In this document: in pieces, positions 1 to 29,879 of the stretch
How the letters are laid out: every line of letters begins with the position of its first letter
Position numbering within the stretch: position 1 is the first letter of the stretch
Source: Whitmania pigra
Taxonomy: Eukaryota; Annelida; Clitellata; Hirudinida; Haemopidae
NCBI GenBank assembly: GCA_021613335.1
Contig: JAJTWR010000401.1
Coordinates: 323,501-387,500, forward strand
Direction: 5' to 3'
Length of the DNA stretch: 64,000 bases
Position numbers and translations under genes: made by a program
The notes under the pieces: generated by a model
What the model was told of the DNA's origin: nothing
Database searches by the model: none
Seen by the model: the letters and a program-made list of their open reading frames with translations, nothing else

Positions 1-1835
1 ATCACTGATAAAATAAATTATTGAAAAATAAAGCACATCCCTGCATTCTATTGTGTGGAAAGCACCATTTTAAGTCAATTTCAATAAAAAAAAAACATGA
101 TTTCCGATATATCCAGTATTTACAAATACAACTAGTAAGTTTCAAATCAACTCAAGGAAATGCAATGATCTGTTAAAATTAACTGATGCCGATAAAATGT
201 ATAACCTTTCGACAGTGTGTTTCTATGTATAGAAAGAGTAAATTCCCTCACTGAGGCACATATCAGAATGAAGTGGGCCACCTCGAACACTGGAAACATT
301 TTGAACCTTTTAACGGTCACGGCGACCCTCATCAGGACATCGTAATACGACATCTCGTCCTATTTATCTCAAGAATGAATTTAAATTCTTGAAAAATCTC
401 CTAAGCTTCCTAAGGCAATCGAATCGGCCACAATTAGGCACAGAACTACAACGTCGTACGCTCCTAGCAACCCTGTAATGCAGCAGGTTGGGGAAGTTTG
501 TAGAACTCCGTCGAAAAATAGAAAAGTAAAAATTCGTACCGGCATCTCAAAGAATTTTGGCTTTTGATGTAATTTGGAGTTAACGTTGGACTTATTTTGT
601 TTGTGATTGAGCGATTATAAATTCTTAAAAATTAATCAAGATTTTTTTATATTTCTAGAAATGCAAAATATGAATAGAAGTAATAAAAATGTGGCTATTC
701 GATAAATTAAAAGTATTGTATTTTATTATAATATAATATAGTAATCCGTATATATATATCTTGTATGTATGTACAATTCTTATACAAATCTTTAATCCTG
801 AACCGATTTGATTGAAACTTGAAAAACTTGAGCACGTTGACTATGGGGTCAGTTTAGTCTATTTTGCAAAAAAATCGATACATTATTTTGCGTTTTATTG
901 CAAAAAAAACCTCTTCTGGGCGTGCGCTGGCGAGCTTGGGTTCATGCTGATTAATATTCATGACGACAAGGCTACTGCATCCAGAGCGTCCTGAGACATT
1001 ACAACAACGTGAGGCCAGATTAAAAGATCAGAGAGATAGAGGCAGATGATCAGATACACTCAAAAGTTTACATAATTACCTGAAGGATTTCACTACGACC
1101 AACACAAATGCTATTCACAGCATCGAAGTTTTACAGTTGGATTGATGGATGTACACTGTAGTTATGCCAAAAAATTTAATTCAGAATCTCCTGGAATTTT
1201 CAGCAATGGAAAATTGAAACTATTCTAAACGCAACCACTCCCACAACTTCTCTTGACTTATACATGAGGAGCTACACCTGAATCAAAGCATTTTCTTGGT
1301 AACATCAGAAAGCATAATTCATGTTTTCATATGACCTCCTTCGGTGCCACAACAATTGTACTGCATCCATTTTCATCTACATTCACGGTCCAAGGGCATC
1401 ATTCTATCATTTGTCAATGAAGGCTGTTCCTTAATCAAATTTATTTAAATTTTCTTTTTTAGTATATTTTATTCTGTTTATTTATAATAGTTAATAATTT
1501 TTTTGTCTTTTAGATATATCCATAAATGAATTAGGTAGTTTAAGAACATTAAATTTATGTAGAACGGACAATGGGATGTTCGCGAAAGGTTTAATTATAA
1601 AGTATTGATTTCATTAATTCAAAATTGTTATTATATATCAATAAAATTTTGAAATAAAATCACTAAATTATCACATTTATATGCAGACGCCTTTGTCGGA
1701 CTGTTAAGTTTGAATTTATAATATATTGAATATAATATTTGAATTGTAATAAAATAAGCCAAAAAATAGAGTTTGTATATTTTATATTGTATTTAATCTT
1801 ACACAACCTTAAAAAAATTAGTTTACGATTTAAAA
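1..1835. other. No gene recognised
   Basis: AT-rich sequence upstream of EIPR1. Short open frames are present on both strands, but none shows a family motif, a plausible splice structure or coding-like composition. The EIPR1 promoter and 5' UTR presumably lie in the last few hundred bases; I could not pick out a TATA box or initiator with confidence. Confidence 0.5.
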
Positions 1836-4800
1836 ATGGATCAAGATTCACCCGTGATATACGGACTCGAGTTCCAGGTGAGTTTATTTTTGAGATCTTA
1901 AGGTATTTTAATAACCGTTGAGGTTTTAACCATTTCAATAAATAAAATTTAGGCTAGAGCTTTGGCTTGCTATTGTGCCGAAACGGATTTGGTGCAATAT
2001 TTTGCAGGGACTCAATCGTTGAGGTGTCAAAATCAGGTTGGCTTGTGAAAGACAACATTGATTATTTATGTTTGTGAAAATTTTTGTTTAAGCTGTTTTG
2101 TATGTTGTGCATATGCGTTTCATTTCTTTTGATCGAGTTTGTATTTACTGCTTTTGCATAGTCACTTTAAACATTTAATAATAATATCCCATTGCTTTGA
2201 TTGTTAAATTTATATTAGAAAACCAATATTTTACATTTCATTGCTTTTCACTGAGTAAATTTCAGCCACTCAACACAAAAATTACAAAAAAAGACAATTT
2301 GACAAATTAACTTCTAACTGAAAGTTTAATCCTATTACAACAGGTTCACTTAATAACGTTTGAAGATGAGACAAACAGCATTAGCAAAAAGATCTTCACT
2401 CATTCAGCTGGAGAAATATGGAGTCTGTCTAGTCCTGTGTCTCAGAGGAATCTCCTTTCTTCTGTCTATAATGAAGGTGAGTGATAATGATGATGATGAT
2501 GATGGTGGTGGTGGTGATAATGATGATGATGATGGTGGTGGTGAAAGTGATGTCGATTGTGATGTTAATAGCTTAACCTATTATTATTTAATTTAAGTGA
2601 TTATGACAATTTCATCTGACTAAACTATTTACATTAATGCCAATGCATGAAAATGAAAACAATTTGTATAAAATGAATTGACAATTTCATCTGACTAAAC
2701 TATTTACATTAATGCCAATGCATGAAAATGAAAACAATTGGTATAAAATGAATTGAATCAAATTAGTCATAATTAACCAACCCTATTAATAATAACATTA
2801 ACAGTAACAATAACTATTTGTTTTTCTCCAGTATCTGGAAACAAGACAATAATGAGGGCTGCTGTGTGGAGATTCACAACTGATGATGAGACATCTCCTT
2901 GTAAGTATCTAAAGCAACTCTTGGTTGATTGTAGCCATGATGATGGTGTTGGTTGGTGATGCTCACTCACTCACTCACTCACTCACTCACTCACTCACTC
3001 ACTCACTCACTCACTCACTCACTCACTCACTCACTCACTCACTCACTCACTCACTCATCACTCACTCACTCACTCACTCATTCACTCATTCAATACAGAT
3101 TTCTTTTCCAGTGATTGATGATGGAACCTCATCTGCTCCACTCCTTCAGGAGGTCACAAAAGTTCAAAGTTCAGAGCTTGGTGATGTCAGAAGGTCAGAC
3201 ATTTTAGAAACAGTGCTTAGAAGCTGATGGATGCGTTGATGATGTACGAATCGTAAAATGTGAATGATTTGTTAATTTTAGTCAATAAATATGTAGAAAT
3301 AGAAATAATGTAGTAATTATAGTAATATTAGTAATATAATAGTTAAATTAATATAAAACTATATTAAATAATTATTTCTATTTTATTATTACATCCTTTA
3401 TTCAATTTATTCCATGCCATCACGCATCCATCATCATCATCATCACTGCAGCCTTCTTTGGTATCCAAGCACCGAGAGAAGTGAGTTTGTTCTCCTTGTG
3501 GAAGGTCACCTTCTCCACTGTGACCTCGAAGCCAGTGGTTCCGAGGCGAAGGTTGCGATTGTATCATTTGTTGCGATTGTATCATTTGTTGCGATTGTAT
3601 CATTTGTTGCGATTGTATCATTTGTTGCGATTGTATCATTTGTTGCGATTGTATCATTTGTTGCGATTGTATCATTTGTTGCGATTGTATCATTTGTTGC
3701 GATTGTATCATTTGTTGCGATTGTATCATTTGTTGCGACTGTATCATTTGTTTCCCGTTTTTGTTTTGTTTTTTAAAACTCTGATTTTTTCGAAGCGATT
3801 TTTTTTGATTCTTGAACATTAAACAACATTAAACATTAAATGGCGGCAACAACGTCCAATCTTTCTTTGTCGTCAAACAGGTGATTTCCAAAGCATCACT
3901 TGAGGGCAAACTGCAGCCAAAGTTCACCTCGGGATGCTGGGATCCTCACCACAACTGCACCCAAGTGGCCACTGCTCAGGACACATCTATCAAGGGCTGG
4001 GACCTTAGGAATATGCAGTGAGTGAGATTGTCTCTGTTTAAGATTGTAATTTGATTGATATTTGTTATTGTTTATTACTATTTATTGGTGTAATTCCATT
4101 GCATAATGTTAAATCTGTAGTTGTTGATTGTTGTTGTTGTTGTTGTTATATAGTCCTTGAATATATTGCATTTTATAATTATAATTATTAGGCCTTACTT
4201 ATGAATTGGCGGCCAAGTAATATTAACGCTTTTGCTTGCGGCTACGGTAGAGTTTCTCTGACTGATTATAATTATTGGGATATAATTATGGCCAGGGTTT
4301 CACTAATTTGCAAATGTTTTTTGTGGGTGCAAACCAAAAACGAATAAAAATCAGTGCTAATTTATTTACGGCAACATTAACTACAATCATACAATGTTTT
4401 CATTTTATTCCACCAATTCACACTTCATTCTTCTATTACCTGCCCTCCTTAGACCGGCCTACACCATCGAAAACGCCCACTCTCACCTAGTCAGGGGTTT
4501 GGACTTCAACCCCAACAAGCAGTACGTCTTGGCAACTTGTGGTGATGACTGTAAGGTCAAGTTCTGGGACATAAGGAAGGCTTCCTCGCCCATCAAAACT
4601 TTGAGCGACCATTCTCATTGGTTGGCGATAGTTTGATTACTTTATCTTTCAACATGTATTGTATATAAACTCACATATATGAGTTTTACTCATATACTTT
4701 TCAGTACCTCATTAGATAAAATTGAAGTACTTGCATTCAATCTATGCACACATTCATCATTCATCCATCCGTCCATCCATTCCCTCACCAATTCATCCGT

Positions 4801-5813
4801 CATCCACAAGTTTCTTACTGACAACAGCATGATAAGACATTCTCCTCTGAAACCCTACAGGATCTGGAACGTCAAGTACAACCACTTCCACGACCAACTC
4901 GTCATCACTTCGAGCAGCGACGGACGAGTCATCCTGAACAACCTTCCGTCCATTTCCTCGGAGCCGTACGGAAACCTCATTGCGGACGAAGAGGACTACG
5001 AGAAGGACGAGGAGGAAGATTCGGAGTCGAAGTCGAGGTGGTTATGCGTGCGCAGTGCGACTCGTTAAATTTTAACATCTCAACATTGTTTGCCTATTAA
5101 AACATATCCATGTTAAAACTCATTTTCCAACATTCATTTGTTAGTTCATTTATCCATCCTTTCAATTATTTGTTCATTTGTTCACTCATTCATTCATATT
5201 TTTAATAGTAATAAGTTTAATAATAATAAGATTATTTTTATAGCTCCGTAAGCATGAGCGTCATGGTCGCTCAACCATTTGTATGGCGCTGCATCCATGG
5301 GGGTGCAAGTTGGGTTTCGAACACGACACGTAAAGACTGTTGCTTTCACCGTATTTCGCAGGCCCGCTACCCTCTGAGCTAACTTGCATGCCCTTCGGTA
5401 TCGATTATAAAACCAAGAGTTTCTGCAACTTGGTGTTAGACTAAAGCTTCTATCTGCAATGCTTTGAACAATTACTCAAAAAGTCAAAGCTCAACTCCTG
5501 AAAATGACATTGTGACATTATGTGTGAAGAAAGTAGTAACGTGGCATTGCTTTTTAATAACTTTTATCATTTTCCAAATATATTCAATCCTATCTTTCTA
5601 ATTTTAACCTATCATTTTATATTTTATTTTGATAAATCTAGATCCGAGGCTACCACCGATGGAATTGTACTGAAGTACGACGAGCATGAAGACAGCGTGT
5701 ACGGGGTAGAGTGGTCGTCTGCCGATCCCTGGGTTTTTGCGTCCCTCAGTTACGATGGAAGGATGGTCGTGGGACGAGTACCTAGGAGGATCAAGTATCA
5801 GATACTCCTTTGA
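1836..5813 (+). CDS. EIPR1: EIPR1/TSSC1, WD40 EARP-interacting protein (complete)
   Basis: Exons: 1836-1877, 1953-2036, 2344-2476, 2832-2900, 3112-3193, 3452-3551, 3881-4017, 4453-4620, 4861-5037, 5642-5813. All nine junctions are phase-consistent, and the sum is 1,164 nt (387 aa plus stop), the length of vertebrate EIPR1. Diagnostic stretches are the N-terminal [12 protein letters not shown], then [33 protein letters not shown] and the C-terminal FASLSYDGR, all typical of the family. It folds as a WD40 propeller. Known family role: partner of the EARP/GARP tethering complexes in endosomal recycling and dense-core vesicle biogenesis. An acidic loop (near the end of exon 9) precedes the last blade, as in orthologues. 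Oddities: the 5' splice site of exon 6 is the first base of an 18-bp minisatellite, and three donors read GTT. Exon 5 is the least conserved part and so the least certain. Confidence 0.95.
2604..2753. repeat. 75-bp tandem duplication in EIPR1 intron 3
   Basis: Two adjacent copies (from 2604 and from 2679) are almost identical over 75 bp, differing by about one base (aatttg versus aattgg). The near-identity implies a very recent duplication. Confidence 0.85.
2962..3092. repeat. (ACTC)n microsatellite in EIPR1 intron 4
   Basis: About 130 bp of almost pure TCAC tetranucleotide lies in the intron before EIPR1 exon 5 and ends about 20 bp before the acceptor at 3110-3111. The same motif recurs at 49.9-50.4 kb in the dynein gene. 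Confidence 0.95.
3552..3749 (+). repeat. 18-bp minisatellite starting at EIPR1 exon 6 donor
   Basis: Eleven head-to-tail copies of gttgcgattgtatcattt; the last carries one substitution (gactg). The first base of the first copy is the G of the inferred 5' splice site, so each unit begins with the same GTTGCG. Read in the exon 6 frame, each unit encodes VAIVSF without a stop. Confidence 0.95.
5245..5395 (-). mobile_element. tRNA-derived SINE copy, family A
   Basis: Read on the minus strand it has an A-box-like TTAGCTCAGAGGGTAGC, a spacer with ACGGTGAAAGCAACAGT, and a B-box-like GTGTTCGAAACCC. The same order recurs at about eight other places in the window, so this is a dispersed SINE family. 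It sits in the last EIPR1 intron. Confidence 0.8.
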
Positions 5814-6406
5814 TGGAGCACTATGAGTGATGATGGTTATGATGATAACTAGCTGTTGCAGAGAAGATGATTATTGTATTATTGACCAATTCATTCATTC
5901 CAATTGATTTAAATCATAAATAAATTTAAATAAAATTATTTATTTTGCAATTTATGATGACTTCATTTTCTATGCTTGAGCTCAAATAGCATCAGGCAAA
6001 TCATAATCCACACCACACCATGTACGAATACAGTACAAAATTCAGTTCAAAATTGACCGACTCAAAGTTACAAAACCACTGAAATTTAAAAAAAACAACA
6101 CCATTTTGAAAGGAGACATGCAGTACTTTCAGCTATTTTTATGGACCATGTGAAGCCAGATAAAATTATATTATATCAACGGTTTTTTGCTGACCAGATT
6201 TTTATTTTTAAGAGTTAAAGCTTCATGTATTTTGAAAAGTCATCAGAGGGTAATTAATATCTACTTTCCTGGTGAATTATAAATATTTAACCAAACCAAA
6301 GAAGCTTAATTTAATTTATATTATTAACAAACATATCAAAGTTGAGTAACAAATTATATAATAAATATATTTTAATACGATTATACACGTCGAGTCATCA
6401 AATCCA

Positions 6407-23646
<17,240 letters not shown>

Positions 23647-24338
23647 TGCAAAGGAAATAAATGAATTCGCTCAACAGATTTTAAACAATCATTTGCAATC
23701 AAATAACTGAACGCAGACGACATGAGTCGCAGCCAATAGTAACGATCATTCGTTTGCATTCAGAAATCTCAATTAATAGCTGCTTTTATTTAAATTTCAA
23801 CTTTATATTTGTTAAATGTGGTTTTAATTGATTTATATTTGAATAATTTTGTACAATGACTCGATACACCTTGCACTATAAACATATAATTTTTCTCTTT
23901 AAAAAACATTATTTTGATTTATATAAATTATACGCTTTTGTGCATTTGACACTTAATTTAATAAAATATTTGATTTCGTTTTGATCGCTTTTAATCGCAT
24001 ATGTTCCTGTTTTGAGTTGTTGCGATATATTTACTTTGCATAAGCACGTCCCTCGGATGATAAGATTTTAAACTTTCTTCAAATTTACACATCAATACAA
24101 CTGGCAGATGGAAGGTTGTTGTTCGTTATTCCCGAAAAAAAAATGGAAAGTGATGATGTAGAAATAAGATGTCTGGTCTTGGAACTTCTGAACATTTGAA
24201 TTAATGCTTCTAATTAAAACAAACTTATTGTATTTGAAAACAAACGTAATCTTTGATTAATTTAAAGAATTGATTTGAGCTTCAGGTTAAAACACTTATA
24301 ATAATTATGCTCATGTTCGTTATCGTCGGATGTTTCAG
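23647..24338. other. Intergenic, head-to-head gap
   Basis: Between the inferred starts of the polycystin-like gene (-) and the CS-domain gene (+). It is AT-rich with no recognisable gene. A short open frame starting ATGGAAAGTGATGATG at 24143 could be the first exon of the CS-domain gene, but its donor is ambiguous. Confidence 0.4.
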
Positions 24339-25541
24339 ACAATGAATTACTCAATTCTCAAATGAATTGGCTTCCATCTTCTTTAGATGCAAAATCTCAG
24401 CTAAAGAAGAAGTGGCCAGGACCAGGTGATGATGATAATCATGTTGGTGGTTTTAATGATTTAGTCACATTTCAAACATGTAAAAAAAGTTGGTAGCTGC
24501 TGCTGATGATGATAACTAGGGCCAAGGAGAGATTAAGTTTAATGATGATGAACATACTCATCCAGTGACGTTTGATGAGGAAAGACAATACGTCCGAGTG
24601 AGTCTCACCATTCCAAATCTGAGGAAAAAACTCTTCAAAAAGTATGACAATGTCGAAGTCGACTTTGACGAAGGGTGAGTCATGGTGGAGGTTGTGATAA
24701 TGATGCCTAAAGCAACGTTGATGATGATGACGATGGTGGTGATGATTATGATGGTTAATAAGCAGATCGGTGATGGTGAAGGTGATGGTGCCTTGTACCG
24801 AGGACGACAAGTCATCGACGTTGACTTACGTCTACGAAAAGAACCTCCCCGAAGACATCGTCAAAGACAAATCTCGTTACAGTGTGAGTTTGTGTTGGTG
24901 ATGTTGTCACTGCTGACTTTATTCATTAACGATAAAAAAGTTAAAATAAATCAATAAAATAAAATAAACGAACATTTTAACAAATATGAAAAAGTCAGAG
25001 GCTGGATCATTTGCATATTAATCATATGATAATGTCGTTACCACTTAACCCCATGAGATTATTAATATTCTTTGACACTTATTAGTCAACTATTACTATT
25101 CCTATTATTGTGAAAGGGTCACGGAAACAAAGTCCAAAGGTTCCGCGTTCAAACCTCGTCTTGTTCTCGCGAAACGTGATAACTTCAAAATAATATATAC
25201 ATGTTATGCATATGCTAGTTAATGTGGGATCAGTCTTGTTAGCTAGTTATTAGTTACTTTTAGCCCAGTTAATATATTAGTTTAATAAAAGTGTGCAGGT
25301 TGTAAGGGGCACAATAAAGGTTATAATATAATTAATAACTATAATATTAAATCAATTGCAATAATTGTAGTGGGCCTCAGTACGAGATCCATTTTCATTT
25401 CTTAACATTTAACCTTCGAACTAATTTGAACTTCAGGTTGAAGAAGGTCGTTTGGTGCTGAAGATGGTGAAGAAGGTGCCGTCGTCATGGGCACTACACT
25501 GTCAGTACTTTCTGGAGAGACCTGAGGATGTGTCTCTCTGA
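24339..25541 (+). CDS. CS (p23-like) domain protein, short, 5' end uncertain
   Basis: Exons 24339-24425, 24566-24674, 24766-24883, 25437-25541 join in phase and end in TGA at 25539-25541, giving about 140 residues plus an unplaced start. The N-terminal part reads LLNSQMNWLPSSL and LKKKWPGP. The core has alternating beta strands (QYVRVSLTIPNLRKKLF, VEVDFDEGSVMVKVMVP, SSTLTYVYEKNLPEDIV, YSVEEGRLVLKMVKKVPSSW), the strand pattern and the KK..SW ending of CS/p23 domains. CS proteins act as co-chaperones or adaptors, often with HSP90; some are dynein assembly factors, but I cannot place this one in a named family. The acceptor of exon 3 (ataagcag|a) was chosen because it keeps phase and strand sequence. 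Confidence 0.68.
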
Positions 25542-27514
25542 GACTGATTGATGATTGTGATGATGATCCTGGTGGTTGTGATGATGATCATTGATGGTGA
25601 TGATTGTGATGATGACGTTGATTCTCGTGGGACACAGCATTACGATGGTGATAATGATGCTGACTGAGGATGATGATTGTTGATGTTACAGTAAAAGATC
25701 CAGCAAAGGTGACATCGGGCATGAGATGGCAAGGATGATGATGATGATGACGACGAAGGTGATAGCTAAGAAGTCCAACATTCTCCGGGCCAATTTTATT
25801 TTTCGAACTTCTGGCACCTTATGACCGGATTATATTTAATTTTAATTTTGTGCTGAATTGAAACAGCTTAACGATCTTCAACAGGTTCGAGCGCACGAAC
25901 AGATTTCTTATTTCTCTGTCAAACAGTCGAGTCACTGTTTCTGAAATCTCATCATCTCGTGGATCATCGTTTCATCATTTTTCCTGACATACTTTCTATG
26001 CCTTCTATTCTCAGTTCTTAAATTGGCGAAGATTTTTTGGAAGCGTTGACGAGGTTTTCAAAGATTTCGGTCGCTTGTGTTTCTTTCCAGTGGAGTTTGA
26101 CAATTTCTTGCCTACCTGGTTTTTATTGGTCGCTCACATTTCGGTTATTGTCATTGTTATCGTTTTCTCGAGACATTTATTTATTAAAATTCTGCTGAGT
26201 TTATTATTATTATTATTATTACTATTATTATTTTTATTATTATTATTATTATCATCATCATCATCATTTTAACTACTTATTTCCATCAGGAATTTTTATG
26301 ATTGACTTGTTTAATCTTAAGATATACTTGTGGTGTGCTCTTGTTCTTCAGTGCGAAGGTGTCGTCGTCGTCATCATCATCATCACCGTCATCATCAACA
26401 TCATCATCATCACGTTATATTGTCTAGTTATTGTTTCGTCGTTGTCATCATCACCATCACCGTCATCATCATCATCATGTTATATTATCTAGTTATTGTT
26501 TCGTCGTTGTCATCATCATCATCACGTTATATTGTTGTGCAGTTATTGTTTGTTTCGAGTAATATGTATTATCTTGAAACGATAAAACAGTGCTTGTGGG
26601 TTTAAATTGTTTTGATAATTTTAATTTTTATTCTCTCAGTTGTCCAGAGCTGTTTCTTGGCTGGAAATCTTCCTTGCTCTGAAATTACTTAAATGGTGGA
26701 AATATTTTTTTTATTATTATTATTTCATTCGCTAGGTGGCCTGTTGAGTTTGGAATCATCATTGGGTCGTTTGTAGTTGCATTTTGATTTCATGGATTTT
26801 ACAATGTTTTTATAAAAAAAAGTACCGAAGAAAAGCCTGTAATAAGGATGGTATTTATAGATTCAGTTACTGTGCTTTAACATTTTGCAATAGATTTTTA
26901 AACAACGATTTGATAAATATTTAATTATTTAAATAATTCAAACAAATCATCAATCTCGAATACTTAACTGTTGCTCAGATCATTTTATTTATAAAAACTT
27001 ATAATCCCCTGACCTGAACCAAAAATGTCCGCGATTTAATGTACGTGATTTCGACATCAGTAATTTAGAAACCGTGATTTAAACATAATAATAATATTAT
27101 TAATAATTATTATAATAATATATTTAGAAGTCCATGATTCATGCTTGGAAGCACATTGAGGAACTACATTTAATCATAAAAGTATAACTTATAAACTGTT
27201 GTACCTTAAATTATCTTTTCTCCGATTTGTTTGCAATGGTGTTACGGCATTTTTATTGTTTTCAGATATTCATTCACTGGAAGACTAACAGTCGGTGAAT
27301 GGGAATTAACGTTTCTTATCTTATATTTTATTTTAATTTCTGTTCGTATGTCAGTATATAAATTCAATTTTTTACGTACATTTTTTTTAGAATTAAATGA
27401 GAAATTTTGAAATTTCCTGCCCTAAGTTCTAAAGTTTTAAAAACGAAATGTTGTCTATTTATACCTGATTGGGAAATCCCAATTTACAAATAATATTTTT
27501 GAGGTGACGATATA
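25542..27514. other. Intergenic, simple repeats only
   Basis: Holds GATGAT/GTGATG runs (about 25.55-25.76 kb), a TTATTATTA run followed by TCATCATCA (26.20-26.27 kb) and imperfect TCATCACGTTATATTGT repeats (26.39-26.55 kb). The long open frames here are repeat read-through. The TRIM-like gene promoter presumably lies just before 27.5 kb; I found no clear element. Confidence 0.5.
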
Positions 27515-29352
27515 ATGGCTGGTTCTTTAGAAATATGCCAGGTTTGTTTGAAGCACATGGATGATCCAAGAATATTGCCTTGTCATCATAGTTTTTGTCT
27601 GAAATGTTTGGAATTTGCAACTGTTTCGACAAAATCATGCCCAGAATGTAAAATGAAATTTGAAATACCGAAAGGTGGATTGGAAAAATTGAAGAAAAAC
27701 GATTTCATTGAGCAGTTGAATATTCTTAAACATAATAACATCAACTGTGACGCTTGCGATGCGAACAAGGCTGTTAAATATTGTGTTGAATGTTCTTTTA
27801 ATTATTGTTCAACATGTTTGGGACCTCATGGAAAATTTCCAGCCACAAGTAACCATCAGTTAGAAACAGCAAGAATATCAAAACTTGAAAATCAAATAAA
27901 CAAATATTCAAATTGTGATGAACATTCAGATGTCATGAATCTGTTCTGTGAAAATTGTAATGTTGCAATTTGTGGTCATTGTTTGGCTTTGAATCACAAT
28001 GCACATAAATTGAAGCCTATATCAAAATACTTTGAAACTGCAAAATACAAAATCGAGGAGGACATAAAATTCAAGGAACAAATTATTAAAGATATTGTCA
28101 CCAAATATAATAGTTCTGAAATCACGATGCATGATAACATGATAAAAGCTTCAAATTTGAAGCAAGAGATTCAAGAAAAAGGTGAAAGTGTAAAGAAAGC
28201 TGTTGATTTAATTGTGGATGAATTAATTAAAAATGTTGATGAAGAGTTGAAACAACATAAAAAAGAGGCAGACGATATCATGGAGGAATTGAAAAATATG
28301 GAAGCAAATACGAAAGCACAGATTGAAATATTGAAACAGCAGTTAAGCAGTTTGAACTATCAAAACATGGCTGAAATATTGTCAAAAGTCATGGATAAGA
28401 AGCCAACTTCAATTACTCCAAAATATTCAAAAATTTTTAGTATTTCATTAATTAGTGAGGTCGATGAGACAAGTTGCAACTTAAAAAAGTTGGTTGGATG
28501 TCTTGGAAAAGGTTTGAATTTTGTGTAATGATTAACTATTTTATAAACTATTAATGAAACAATAAATTCTTTATTTCAGGACCAAAAATTAATTTGATTA
28601 AAGCACTTACTTTAGATGGAGCTTACAAATCATTTGCTTCAAGTGGTAATAACATGTTTTTGTCTGTCAATCCGTCCGAAATTAGAGTGTTCGACTATAG
28701 CGAATGGAATTTGAGGCCAAGTTTTGAGTTTGAGTCTGATTTTAAAAGAGTTTTTGATTTGTTGGTGATGGATAGAATGTTGTTTATAGTGGGCTCAGAT
28801 GAACATAACAATATCAAAGTAATTAGATTGGATGTTATTAAAAATAAATCATTGGTAATATACAAGCTAGAGAGTAGAAGCTATGTTCTCAAATTGGACA
28901 AATCATCCAGTGGAAATATTATTCTTATTTTATGTAATAAAATATTGTTTTTATCAGTAAAAGGAGATGTCATTAAAACCATTAATTTAACTTTTGATAT
29001 TTCCAATGCATTGCAATTTGATGAAGGACGCTTTGTAGTTTTTTGCGATGAAGCTGTTTGCTTCATTAATGATTCTGGTGAGAAGACTGCAATCCAGCAT
29101 CCACATTGGTGGCCATCCGATAAAAGGCATTTATTGAAATTTGTGAATTGTCTTGCCAAGGATGATTGTGGATATATTTATTTTGGTCTTGCTGGTTCTG
29201 ATATTGCTATTTTGGATTGTGACCTAAATTTTGTAACTTTTTATGCAGTTGGTGTCGAAAGTGTACGTAAAATAATTTATGATGAAAGTAGACGTATTCT
29301 GTTGGTCCTTGCTGGAAAATTTGAATCTTCAAAATTATTGATGTTTAAATAG
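27515..29352 (+). CDS. TRIM-like RING / B-box / coiled-coil protein (complete, two exons)
   Basis: Exons 27515-28511 and 28580-29352; the junction (AAAG|GTTTGA ... TTTCAG|GA) is phase 1 and yields 589 aa. RING finger near the N terminus: Cys8, Cys11, Cys23, His25, Cys28, Cys31, Cys42, Cys45. Two B-box-like zinc modules follow at about residues 78-115 (CDACDANKAVKYCVEC) and 133-170 (CDEHSDVMNLFCENC). Then comes a charged coiled coil, about 175-285. The 250-residue C-terminal half has short beta-rich repeats (for example MLFIVGSDEHNNIKVIRLD), compatible with a propeller, but I see no clear NHL or SPRY signature. The likely role is an E3 ubiquitin ligase; the substrate is unknown. The codon use is AT-rich, unlike the GC-richer dynein and LRR exons, and the gene has one intron against dozens in its neighbours. 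Confidence 0.9.
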
Positions 29353-29664
29353 CAAATAAGAATTCGTTAGATGAACTTGGGAAGACAGGGGCTTGTTTTG
29401 AATTATTAACAATGCAATAAAATATAGATTAGAAGAGTTTTCTTTTCCAAACATTATCATTGATTCAGGGATTTTTACCTTTAAATGTGATGACTGAATT
29501 GTCAGATTTGCAAATGATCAGTGATCATCTTTCGATCACTGATTATTACATCTGAGATACAAATTAGATGAGAGGACTTAGAGAAGCAGATGTTGATCGA
29601 AAAGTATAAAAGCCCGTACTGAGGTATGCCAAATCTTTTAGTCCCCTTTCTATTAGGTTCCCAC

Positions 29665-29735
29665 AAATCCAGTGGCGTAGCGGGGTAAGGGAATTGCATG
29701 TGTCCCTGGGCGCCAAGGTGCAGGAGCGTCAAAAT
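29665..29735 (+). repeat. Dispersed repeat fragment (GTGGCGTAGCGGGG motif)
   Basis: Reads ccagtggcgtagcggggtaa then tgtccctgggcgccaaggtg; related to 8.98-9.04 kb. The start motif resembles ends of short mobile elements in many genomes; the family is not determined. Confidence 0.35.
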
Positions 29736-29879
29736 GAAGCTTACAAATGAGGCCTTTTATGTAAAGCATTATATACAACATTATATTATAATAACTGAAT
29801 AAAGGTAATAAATCGGTCACTAGATGATTGCAGCGGCTAAATCTGACTTATCATACTGCCAGCCACTGTGGACGAGTTT

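Noticed and set aside
2360..2596. Plus-strand frame ending in a D/G-rich tract
   Set aside because: It overlaps EIPR1 exon 3 in another frame, then runs into GATGAT repeats.
25110..25165. Another SINE or tRNA (gcgttcaaacctcgtc)
   Set aside because: Only a B-box-like string; no A box and no match to the family body. A similar lone B box is at 51.60-51.64 kb and at 45.12-45.15 kb.
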